This document shows, in pieces, positions 37,101-48,352 of a stretch of DNA of 64,000 nucleotides (within the stretch, counting starts at the first letter, position 1; the number at the start of each line of letters is the position of its first letter). Made by a program: the position numbers and the translations under genes. The stretch is from Mixophyes australis (taxonomy: Eukaryota > Chordata > Amphibia > Anura > Limnodynastidae), in NCBI GenBank assembly GCA_036250195.1, contig JAVHZZ010000004.1, forward strand, positions 163,720,869 to 163,784,868, in the 5' to 3' direction. The notes under the pieces were generated by a model that ran no database searches, had not been told where the DNA came from, and saw only the letters and a list, made by a program, of their open reading frames with translations.

Positions 37101-40100
37101 AAGTCTGCCCTCACTTACTTTCATACCTCTCCCAAGTCTGCCCTCACTTACTTTCATACCTCACCCAAGTCTCCTCTCACTTACTTTCATACCTCTCCCA
37201 AGTCTGCCCTCACTTACTTTCATACCTCTCCCAAGTCTGCCCTCACTTACTTTCATACCTCACCCAAGTCTGCCCTCACTTACTTTCATACCTCTCCCAA
37301 GTCTGCCCTCACTTACTTTCATACCTCTCCCAAGTCTGCCCTCACTTACTTTCATACCTCTCCCAAGTCTCCTCTCACTTACTTTCATACCTCTCCCAAG
37401 TCTGCCCTCACTTACTTTCATACCTCTCCCAAGTCTGCCCTCACTTACTTTCATACCTCACCCAAGTCTGTCCTCACTTACTTTCATACCTCACCCAAGT
37501 CTCCTCTCACTTACTTTCATACCTCTCCCAAGTCTGCCCTCACTTACTTTCATACCTCTCCCAAGTCTGCCCTCACTTACTTTCATACCTCTCCCAAGTC
37601 TCCTCTCACTTACTTTCATACCTCTCCCAAGTCTCCTCTCACTTACTTTCATACCTTTCCCAAGTCTGCCCTCACTTACTTTCATACCTCACCCAAGTCT
37701 GCCCTCACTTACTTTCATACCTCACCCAAGTCTCCTCTCACTTACTTTCATACCTCTCCCAAGTCTGCCCTCACTTACTTTCATACCTCTCCCAAGTATG
37801 CCCTCACTTACTTTCATACCTCTCCCAAGTCTGCCCTCACTTACTTTCATACCTCTCCCAAGTCTGTCCTCACTTACTTTCATACCTCTCCCAAGTCTGT
37901 CCTCACTTACTTTCATACCTCTCCCAAGTCTGCCCTCACTTACTTTCATACCTCTCCCATGTATGCCCTCACTTACTTTCATACCTCTCCCAAGTCTGCC
38001 CTCACTTACTTTCATACCTCTCCCAAGTCTGCCCTCACTTACTTTCATACCTCTCCCAAGTCTGCCCTCACTTACTTTCATACCTCTCCCAAGTCTGTCC
38101 TCACTTACTTTCATACCTCTCCCAAGTCTGCCCTCACTTACTTTCATACCTCTCCCAAGTCTGCCCTCACTTACTTTCATACCTCTCCCAAGTCTGCCCT
38201 CACTTACTTTCATACCTCTCCCATGTATGCCCTCACTTACTTTCATACCTCTCCCAAGTCTGTCCTCACTTACTTTCATACCTCTCCCAAGTCTGTCCTC
38301 ACTTACTTTCATACCTCACCCAAGTCTCCTCTCACTTACTTTCATACCTCTCCCAAGTCTGCCCTCACTTACTTTCATACCTCTCCCAAGTCTGCCCTCA
38401 CTTACTTTCATACCTCTCCCAAGTCTGTCCTCACTTACTTTCATACCTCTCCCAAGTCTGCCCTCACTTACTTTCATACCTCTCCCAAGTCTGCCCTCAC
38501 TTACTTTCATACCTCTCCCAAGTCTGTCCTCACTTACTTTCATACCTCTCCCAAGTCTGTCCTCACTTACTTTCATACCTCTCCCAAGTCTGCCCTCACT
38601 TACTTTCATACCACTCCCAAGTCTGCCCTCACTTACTTTCATACCACTCCCAAGTCTGTCCTCACTTACTTTCATACCTCTCCCAAGTCTGCCCTCACTT
38701 ACTTTCATACCTCTCCCAAGTCTCCTCTCACTTACTTTCATACCTCTCCCAAGTCTCCTCTCACTTACTTTCATACCACTCCCAAGTCTGTCCTCACTTA
38801 CTTTCATACCTCTCCCAAGTATGCCCTCACTTACTTTCATACCTCTCCCAAGTCTGCCCTCACTTACTTTCATACCTCTCCCAAGTCTGCCCTCACTTAC
38901 TTTCATACCTCTCCCAAGTCTGCCCTCACTTACTTTCATACCTCTCCCAAGTCTGCCCTCACTTACTTTCATACCTCTCCCAAGTCTGCCCTCACTTACT
39001 TTCATACCTCTCCCAAGTCTGCCCTCACTTACTTTCATACCTCTCCCAAGTCTGCCCTCACTTACTTTCATACCTCTCCCAAGTCTGCCCTCACTTACTT
39101 TCATACCTCTCCCAAGTCTGTCCTCACTTACTTTCATACCTCTCCCAAGTCTGCCCTCACTTACTTTCATACCTCTCCCAAGTCTGCCCTCACTTACTTT
39201 CATACCTCTCCCAAGTCTGCCCTCACTTACTTTCATACCTCTCCCAAGTCTGCCCTCACTTACTTTCATACCTCTCCCAAGTCTGCCGTCACTTACTTTC
39301 ATACCTTTCCCATGTATGCCCTCACTTACTTTCATACCTCTCCCAAGTCTGTCCTCACTTACTTTCATACCTCTCCCAAGTCTGTCCTCACTTACTTTCA
39401 TACCTCACCCAAGTCTCCTCTCACTTACTTTCATACCTCTCCCAAGTCTGCCCTCACTTACTTTCATACCTCTCCCAAGTCTCCTCTCACTTACTTTCAT
39501 ACCTCTCCCAAGTCTGTCCTCACTTACTTTCATACCTCACCCAAGTCTCCTCTCACTTACTTTCATACCTCTCCCAAGTCTGCCCTCACTTACTTTCATA
39601 CCTTTCCCAAGTCTGCCCTCACTTACTTTCATACCTCACCCAAGTCTGCCCTCACTTACTTTCATACCTCTCCCAAGTCTGCCCTCACTTACTTTCATAC
39701 CTCTCCCAAGTCTGCCCTCACTTACTTTCATACCTCACCCAAGTCTGCCCTCACTTACTTTCATACCTCTCCCAAGTCTCCTCTCACTTACTTTCATACC
39801 TCTCCCAAGTCTGCCCTCACTTACTTTCATACCACTCCCAAGTCTGCCCTCACTTACTTTCATACCTCACCCAAGTCTCCTCTCACTTACTTTCATACCT
39901 CTCCCAAGTCTGCCCTCACTTACTTTCATACCTCTCCCAAGTCTGCACTCACTTACTTTCATACCTCTCCCAAGTCTGCCCTCACTTACTTTCATACCTC
40001 ACCCAAGTCTCCTCTCACTTACTTTCATACCTCTCCCAAGTCTGCCCTCACTTACTTTCATACCTCTCCCAAGTCTGCCCTCACTTACTTTCATACCTCA

Positions 40101-40260
40101 CCCAAGTCTGCCCTCACTTACTTTCATACCTCTCCCAAGTCTGCCCTCACTTACTTTCATACCTCTCCCAAGTCTGCCCTCACTTACTTTCATACCTCTC
40201 CCAAGTCTGCCCTCACTTACTTTCATACCTCTCCCAAGTCTGCCCTCACTTACTTTCATA
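33993..40260. repeat. Higher-order duplication, offset 2937-3498 bp
   Basis: 33993-34814 matches 37491-38312 at offset 3498 (106 units), including the 'cctttccc' unit and the order of catgtatg and cttgtcc-type units. Further right, the ccactccc plus agtatgcc string near 35830-35890 recurs near 38770-38825 at offset 2937 (89 units), and 'cctttccc' at 36598 recurs at 39601 at offset 3003 (91 units). The changing offset means blocks of units were lost or gained after the duplication. Confidence 0.85.
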
Positions 40261-40262
40261 CC

Positions 40263-42338
40263 TCACCCAAGTCTCCTCTCACTTACTTTCATACCTCTCC
40301 CAAGTCTGCCCTCACTTACTTTCATACCTCTCCCAAGTCTCCTCTCACTTACTTTCATACCTCTCCCAAGTCTGCCCTCACTTACTTTCATACCTCTCCC
40401 AAGTCTGTCCTCACTTACTTTCATACCTCTCCCAAGTCTGCCCTCACTTACTTTCATACCTCTCCCAAGTCTCCTCTCACTTACTTTCATACCTCTCCCA
40501 AGTCTCCTCTCACTTACTTTCATACCTCTCCCAAGTCTGTCCTCACTTACTTTCATACCTCTCCCAAGTCTGCCCTCACTTACTTTCATACCTCTCCCAT
40601 GTATGCCCTCACTTACTTTCATACCTCTCCCAAGTCTGCCCTCACTTACTTTCATACCTCTCCCAAGTCTGCCCTCACTTACTTTCATACCTCTCCCAAG
40701 TCTGCCCTCACTTACTTTCATACCTCTCCCAAGTCTGCCCTCACTTACTTTCATACCTCTCCCAAGTCTGCCCTCACTTACTGTCATACCTCTCCCATGT
40801 ATGCCCTCACTTACTTTCATACCTCTCCCAAGTCTGCCCTCACTTACTTTCATACCTCTCCCAAGTCTGCCCTCACTTACTTTCATACCTCTCCCAAGTC
40901 TCCTCTCACTTACTTTCATACCTCTCCCAAGTCTCCTCTCACTTACTTTCATACCTCTCCCAAGTCTGTCCTCACTTACTTTCATACTTTTCCCAAGTCT
41001 GCCCTCACTTACTTTCATACCTCTCCCAAGTCTGCCCTCACTTACTTTCATACCTCTCCCAAGTCTGCCCTCACTTACTTTCATACCTCTCCCAAGTCTC
41101 CTCTCACTTACTTTCATACCTCTCCCAAGTCTGTCCTCACTTACTTTCATACCTCTCCCAAGTCTGCCCTCACTTACTTTCATACCTCACCCAAGTCTGC
41201 CCTCACTTACTTTCATACCTCTCCCAAGTCTGCCCTCACTTACTTTCATACCTCTCCCAAGTCTGCCCTCACTTACTTTCATACCTCACCCAAGTCTCCT
41301 CTCACTTACTTTCATACCTCTCCCAAGTCTGCCCTCACTTACTTTCATACCTCTCCCAAGTCTCCTCTCACTTACTTTCATACCTCTCCCAAGTCTGCCC
41401 TCACTTACTTTCATACCTCTCCCAAGTCTGTCCTCACTTACTTTCATACCTCTCCCAAGTCTGCCCTCACTTACTTTCATACCTCTCCCAAGTCTCCTCT
41501 CACTTACTTTCATACCTCTCCCAAGTCTCCTCTCACTTACTTTCATACCTCTCCCAAGTCTGTCCTCACTTACTTTCATACCTCTCCCAAGTCTGCCCTC
41601 ACTTACTTTCATACCTCTCCCATGTATGCCCTCACTTACTTTCATACCTCTCCCAAGTCTGCCCTCACTTACTTTCATACCTCTCCCAAGTCTGCCCTCA
41701 CTTACTTTCATACCTCTCCCAAGTCTGCCCTCACTTACTTTCATACCTCTCCCAAGTCTGCCCTCACTTACTTTCATACCTCTCCCAAGTCTGCCCTCAC
41801 TTACTTTCATACCTCTCCCAAGTCTGCCCTCACTTACTTTCATACCTCTCCCAAGTCTGCCCTCACTTACTGTCATACCTCTCCCATGTATGCCCTCACT
41901 TACTTTCATACCTCTCCCAAGTCTGCCCTCACTTACTTTCATACCTCTCCCAAGTCTGCCCTCACTTACTTTCATACCTCTCCCAAGTCTCCTCTCACTT
42001 ACTTTCATACCTCTCCCAAGTCTGCCCTCACTTACTTTCATACCTCTCCCAAGTCTCCTCTCACTTACTTTCATACCTCTCCCAAGTCTGTCCTCACTTA
42101 CTTTCATACCTCTCCCAAGTCTGCCCTCACTTACTTTCATACCTCTCCCAAGTCTGCCCTCACTTACTTTCATACCTCTCCCAAGTCTGCCCTCACTTAC
42201 TTTCATACCTCTCCCAAGTCTGCCCTCACTTACTTTCATACCTCTCCCAAGTCTGTCCTCACTTACTTTCATACCTCTCCCAAGTCTGCCCTCACTTACT
42301 TTCATACCTCTCCCATGTATGCCCTCACTTACTTTCAT
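40263..42338. repeat. Higher-order duplication, offset 1023-1089 bp
   Basis: The unit order from 40263 recurs from 41286 (31 units apart). By the actgtcat-catgtatg pair (catg at 40796 and 41885) the offset is 1089 bp (33 units), so two standard units were added in the second copy. Confidence 0.85.
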
Positions 42339-42341
42339 ACC

Positions 42342-45300
42342 TCACCCAAGTCTGCCCTCACTTACTTTCATACCTCTCCCAAGTCTGCCCTCACTTACTT
42401 TCATACCTCTCCCAAGTCTGCCCTCACTTACTTTCATACCTCTCCCAAGTCTGTCCTCACTTACTTTCATACCTCTCCCAAGTCTCCTCTCACTTACTTT
42501 CATACCTCTCCCAAGTCTGCCCTCACTTACTTTCATACCTCTCCCAAGTCTCCTCTCACTTACTTTCATACCTCTCCCAAGTCTGCCCTCACTTACTTTC
42601 ATACCTCTCCCAAGTCTCCTCTCACTTACTCTCATACCTCTCCCAAGTCTGCCCTCACTTACTTTCATACCTCTCCCAAGTCTCCTCTCACTTACTCTCA
42701 TACCTCTCCCAAGTCTGCCCTCACTTACTTTCATACCTCTCCCAAGTCTGTCCTCACTTACTTTCATACCTCTCCCAAGTCTGCCCTCACTTACTTTCAT
42801 ACCTCTCCCAAGTCTCCTCTCACTTACTTTCATACCTCTCCCAAGTCTGCCCTCACTTACTTTCATACCTCTCCCAAGTCTGCCCTCACTTACTTTCATA
42901 CCTCTCCCAAGTCTCCTCTCACTTACTTTCATACCTCTCCCAAGTCTGCCCTCACTTACTTTCATACCTCTCCCAAGTCTCCTCTCACTTACTTTCATAC
43001 CTCTCCCAAGTCTGCCCTCACTTACTTTCATACCTCTCCCAAGTCTGTCCTCACTTACTTTCATACCTCTCCCAAGTCTGCCCTCACTTACTTTCATACC
43101 TCTCCCAAGTCTGTCCTCACTTACTTTCATACCTCTCCCAAGTCTGTCCTCACTTACTTTCATACCTCTCCCAAGTCTGCCCTCACTTACTTTCATACCT
43201 CTCCCAAGTCTCCTCTCACTTACTTTCATACCTCTCCCAAGTCTGCCCTCACTTACTTTCATACCTCTCCCAAGTCTGCCCTCACTTACTTTCATACCTC
43301 TCCCAAGTCTGCCCTCACTTACTTTCATACCTCTCCCAAGTCTCCTCTCACTTACTTTCATACCTCTCCCAAGTCTCCTCTCACTTACTTTCATACCTCT
43401 CCCAAGTCTGCCCTCACTTACTTTCATACCTCTCCCAAGTCTGTCCTCACTTACTTTCATACCTCTCCCAAGTCTCCTCTCACTTACTTTCATACCTCTC
43501 CCAAGTCTGCCCTCACTTACTTTCATACCTCTCCCAAGTCTCCTCTCACTTACTTTCATACCTCACCCAAGTCTGCCCTCACTTACTTTCATACCTCTCC
43601 CAAGTCTGCCCTCACTTACTTTCATACCTCTCCCAAGTCTGCCCTCACTTACTTTCATACCTCACCCAAGTCTGCCCTCACTTACTTTCATACCTCTCCC
43701 AAGTCTGCCCTCACTTACTTTCATACCTCTCCCATGTATGCCCTCACTTACTTTCATACCTCTCCCAAGTCTGCCCTCACTTACTTTCATACCTCTCCCA
43801 AGTCTGCCCTCACTTACTGTCATACCTCTCCCAAGTCTGCCCTCACTTACTTTCATACCTCTCCCAAGTCTGCCCTCACTTACTTTCATACCTCTCCCAA
43901 GTCTGCCCTCACTTACTTTCATACCTCTCCCAAGTCTGCCCTCACTTACTGTCATACCTCTCCCAAGTCTGCCCTCACTTACTTTCATACCTCTCCCAAG
44001 TCTGCCCTCACTTACTTTCATACCTCTCCCATGTATGCCCTCACTTACTTTCATACCTCTCCCAAGTCTGCCCTCACTTACTTTCATACCTCTCCCAAGT
44101 CTGCCCTCACTTACTTTCATACCTCTCCCAAATCTGTCCTCACTTACTCTCATACCTCTCCCAAGTCTCCTCTCACTTAATTTCATACCTCTCCCAAGTC
44201 TCCTCTCACTTACTTTCATACCTCTCCCAAGTCTGCCCTCACTTACTTTCATACCTCTCCCAAGTCTGCCCTCACTTACTTTCATACCTCTCCCAAGTCT
44301 GCCCTCACTTACTGTCATACCTCTCCCAAGTCTGCCCTCACTTACTTTCATACCTCTCCCAAGTCTGCCCTCACTTACTTTCATACCTCTCCCAAGTCTG
44401 CCCTCACTTACTGTCATACCTCTCCCATGTATGCCCTCACTTACTTTCATACCTCTCCCAAGTCTGCCCTCACTTACTTTCATACCTCTCCCAAGTCTGC
44501 CCTCACTTACTTTCATACCTCTCCCAAGTCTCCTCTCACTTACTTTCATACCTCTCCCAAGTCTGCCCTCACTTACTTTCATACCTCTCCCAAGTCTCCT
44601 CTCACTTACTTTCATACCTCTCCCAAGTCTGTCCTCACTTACTTTCATACCTCTCCCAAGTCTGCCCTCACTTACTTTCATACCTCTCCCAAGTCTGCCC
44701 TCACTTACTTTCATACCTCTCCCAAGTCTGCCCTCACTTACTTTCATACCTCTCCCAAGTCTGCCCTCACTTACTTTCATACCTCTCCCAAGTCTGTCCT
44801 CACTTACTTTCATACCTCTCCCAAGTCTGCCCTCACTTACTTTCATACCTCTCCCATGTATGCCCTCACTTACTTTCATACCTCACCCAAGTCTGCCCTC
44901 ACTTACTTTCATACCTCTCCCAAGTCTGCCCTCACTTACTTTCATACCTCTCCCAAGTCTGCCCTCACTTACTTTCATACCTCTCCCAAGTCTGTCCTCA
45001 CTTACTTTCATACCTCTCCCAAGTCTCCTCTCACTTACTTTCATACCTCTCCCAAGTCTGCCCTCACTTACTTTCATACCTCTCCCAAGTCTCCTCTCAC
45101 TTACTTTCATACCTCTCCCAAGTCTGCCCTCACTTACTTTCATACCTCTCCCAAGTCTCCTCTCACTTACTCTCATACCTCTCCCAAGTCTGCCCTCACT
45201 TACTTTCATACCTTTCCCAAGTCTCCTCTCACTTACTCTCATACCTCTCCCAAGTCTGCCCTCACTTACTTTCATACCTCTCCCAAGTCTGTCCTCACTT

Positions 45301-46920
45301 ACTTTCATACCTCTCCCAAGTCTGCCCTCACTTACTTTCATACCTCTCCCAAGTCTCCTCTCACTTACTTTCATACCTCTCCCAAGTCTGCCCTCACTTA
45401 CTTTCATACCTCTCCCAAGTCTGCCCTCACTTACTTTCATACCTCTCCCAAGTCTCCTCTCACTTACTTTCATACCTCTCCCAAGTCTGCCCTCACTTAC
45501 TTTCATACCTCTCCCAAGTCTCCTCTCACTTACTTTCATACCTCTCCCAAGTCTGCCCTCACTTACTTTCATACCTCTCCCAAGTCTGTCCTCACTTACT
45601 TTCATACCTCTCCCAAGTCTGCCCTCACTTACTTTCATACCTCTCCCAAGTCTGTCCTCACTTACTTTCATACCTCTCCCAAGTCTGTCCTCACTTACTT
45701 TCATACCTCTCCCAAGTCTGCCCTCACTTACTTTCATACCTCTCCCAAGTCTCCTCTCACTTACTTTCATACCTCTCCCAAGTCTGCCCTCACTTACTTT
45801 CATACCTCTCCCAAGTCTGCCCTCACTTACTTTCATACCTCTCCCAAGTCTGCCCTCACTTACTTTCATACCTCTCCCAAGTCTCCTCTCACTTACTTTC
45901 ATACCTCTCCCAAGTCTCCTCTCACTTACTTTCATACCTCTCCCAAGTCTGCCCTCACTTACTTTCATACCTCTCCCAAGTCTGTCCTCACTTACTTTCA
46001 TACCTCTCCCAAGTCTCCTCTCACTTACTTTCATACCTCTCCCAAGTCTGCCCTCACTTACTTTCATACCTCTCCCAAGTCTCCTCTCACTTACTTTCAT
46101 ACCTCACCCAAGTCTGCCCTCACTTACTTTCATACCTCTCCCAAGTCTGCCCTCACTTACTTTCATACCTCTCCCAAGTCTGCCCTCACTTACTTTCATA
46201 CCTCACCCAAGTCTGCCCTCACTTACTTTCATACCTCTCCCAAGTCTGCCCTCACTTACTTTCATACCTCTCCCATGTATGCCCTCACTTACTTTCATAC
46301 CTCTCCCAAGTCTGCCCTCACTTACTTTCATACCTCTCCCAAGTCTGCCCTCACTTACTGTCATACCTCTCCCAAGTCTGCCCTCACTTACTTTCATACC
46401 TCTCCCAAGTCTGCCCTCACTTACTTTCATACCTCTCCCAAGTCTGCCCTCACTTACTTTCATACCTCTCCCAAGTCTGCCCTCACTTACTGTCATACCT
46501 CTCCCAAGTCTGCCCTCACTTACTTTCATACCTCTCCCAAGTCTGCCCTCACTTACTTTCATACCTCTCCCATGTATGCCCTCACTTACTTTCATACCTC
46601 TCCCAAGTCTGCCCTCACTTACTTTCATACCTCTCCCAAGTCTGCCCTCACTTACTTTCATACCTCTCCCAAATCTGTCCTCACTTACTCTCATACCTCT
46701 CCCAAGTCTCCTCTCACTTAATTTCATACCTCTCCCAAGTCTCCTCTCACTTACTTTGATACCTCTCCCAAGTCTGCCCTCACTTACTTTCATACCTCTC
46801 CCAAGTCTGCCCTCACTTACTTTCATACCTCTCCCAAGTCTGCCCTCACTTACTGTCATACCTCTCCCAAGTCTGCCCTCACTTACTTTCATACCTCTCC
46901 CAAGTCTGCCCTCACTTACT
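42342..46920. repeat. Higher-order duplication, offset 2541 bp (77 units)
   Basis: 42342-43559 matches 44883-46100 unit for unit, with one visible difference (a cctttccc unit near 45210 only in the second copy). The rare 'cttaatttc' unit occurs at 44176 and 46717 and 'aaatctgtcc' at 44130 and 46671, both exactly 2541 bp apart. This is the longest well-preserved and apparently most recent duplication. Confidence 0.93.
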
Positions 46921-47065
46921 TTCATACCTCTCCCATGTATGCCCTCACTTACTTTCATACCTCTCCCAAGTCTGCCCTCACTTACTTTCATACCTCTCCC
47001 AAGTCTGCCCTCACTTACTTTCATACCTCTCCCAAATCTGTCCTCACTTACTCTCATACCTCTCC
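46330..47065. repeat. Terminal duplication, offset 363 bp (11 units)
   Basis: The rare 'aaatctgtcc' unit at 46671 recurs at 47034, 363 bp later, preceded in both by the catgtatg unit and two standard units and followed by an actctcat and a tctcct unit. This lies at the extreme right edge of the array. Confidence 0.8.
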
Positions 47066-47179
47066 CAAGTCTCCTCTCACTTACTTTCATACCTCTCCCA
47101 AGTCTCCTCTCACTTACTTTCATACCTCTCCCAAATCCGCCCTCACTTACTTTCATACCTCTCCCATGTCTGCTTCACC

Positions 47180-48286
47180 TATCACCCATTTACTGTACAT
47201 AATGCTTACATGCTTGTAATATACAAGCGTTATCATTTTTTCCAGGTATTACCTTCTGGGCTATACATTTCTTCCCTTTTATTTGTGCTAGTTTCCCTTT
47301 CAGGTCCTATTTTTTAGGATAAGTATTACTTTTTTACTCTGACTTAATGTGTCTCCTTTAAACAGTCAAAAATATAAACAAATATACTTGAAGTTATAAA
47401 ATACACATATCAAAGCTTTAGATTTTAATCAAGTGAAATGTAATCTGCATGGCAAATGAGCTCATATTATAAATATATGAATAAGAAATATGAATTAAAT
47501 AATGATCCATGAGAAGGCATCATGTAAAGGAAGCAATGTTGTAAGTCTTGCCAGTAGCACAGTATCATCTCTCTCTGCTTCACTACTCCCTTAGATGGTA
47601 AAATCACTCATCTTAATCATCAAGGGATGCATACACTTCAGTAACATCACTGATTTCATTTCCCCATAACAATATTGCTTATATAGGTTCATTGACATCG
47701 GAAATTAAAAAGAGGAACGCTGATCCTCTTCTAGAAAGCTCAAGTTCATCGGAAGAAAATGTTATCCTGCACTACCTGTCAGATGTTCTTTCAAACTAAA
47801 TTCAGTGGTTTTATTGGAGCACAGGTCATACATTTGGATGCAAGAATAAACACATTGATATTATTGCAGAATATTGAAAATATATAGCTAAATCCATAAT
47901 CCTCAGCAGATAACCTCCTCACAGAGTGTAAATTATTTATCAATGATTTCTTTCTACCCAAGAAAATGAGTTTATGACCTGTGCTTATTTCTTTTAAATG
48001 TTGAAATAACACTATTTGCGAAACCGAAAACACATTTGTAGAAAAGAGTCAAATCAATCATTCCTCTCAAGCCAATCAGGCACGTGCGGTTTATAATGTA
48101 TACCCGCTTCTACACCTTGAGAGTATTAAGTTAGCGGGGTTTTAAATTACTAGAATTCCTTTGGCATCTCAAAATCCTGCTGGCAATGCTAAGGGGATTT
48201 CAATGAAATATGAAAGCCAGTCAACTACAAATGGCACATTAAGGGGGAAAATATAATTAGACACTTCAAAGAAAGACACAGCAAGG

Positions 48287-48295
<9 letters not shown>
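47180..48295. other. AT-rich DNA right of the array, nothing recognised
   Basis: No homology to the 33-bp unit beyond 47173. A small perfect hairpin, gcttgta-ata-tacaagc, lies at 47211-47227. No exon or element boundary is supported. Confidence 0.5.

Positions 48296-48349
<54 letters not shown>
48295..48349. repeat. (GT)n(GA)n compound microsatellite
   Basis: A (gt)n run passes directly into a (ga)n run, about 55 bp in total. Confidence 0.97.

Positions 48350-48352
<3 letters not shown>

Larger units (their letters stand above)
25483..47173. repeat. Giant 33-bp minisatellite, about 657 copies, 21.7 kb
   Basis: An uninterrupted head-to-tail array. A reference unit is 25549-25581, made of 'caagtctgccctcacttact' then 'ttcatacctctcc'. 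From the first 'caag' (25483) to the last 'catg' (47165) is 21,682 bp, that is 657 x 33 + 1, so the net length deviation over the whole array is one base. The unit has 14 C, 11 T, 6 A and 2 G, about 76% pyrimidine on the plus strand. Variation is mostly substitutions recurring at a few unit positions: tctgcc/tctgtc/tctcct, cctctccc/cctcaccc, caagtctg/catgtatg, actttc/actgtc/actctc, and rarer ones. Because 33 is divisible by three and the unit lacks stops, all three plus frames and one minus frame stay open for long distances (11-residue units [33 protein letters not shown] and, on minus, [11 protein letters not shown]). I treat these as non-coding. No flanking exon, promoter or selection pattern supports a protein. 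Edges are sharp, and unit homology fades within a few bases of each end. Confidence 0.98.

Noticed and set aside
25457..47156. Minus-strand [11 protein letters not shown] repeat proteins
   Set aside because: Same artefact. These frames break at every cctcaccc unit, which creates a TGA on the minus strand.
25483..47173. CRISPR array
   Set aside because: No spacers: units are contiguous 33-mers with point variants, in a vertebrate-type context.
25483..47173. Centromeric or telomeric satellite
   Set aside because: The unit is not a telomere motif, and the array is flanked on both sides by ordinary unique and transposon-rich DNA. A centromeric role has no support from the sequence alone.
25405..47202. 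A giant repeat protein gene (7,265 codons, and other frames of 3,428, 3,239 and 2,320 codons)
   Set aside because: Open frames follow from a 33-bp stop-free unit and exist in four of six frames. A single inserted base at about 30375 swaps one peptide repeat for another, and there is no flanking exon, signal or conservation evidence.
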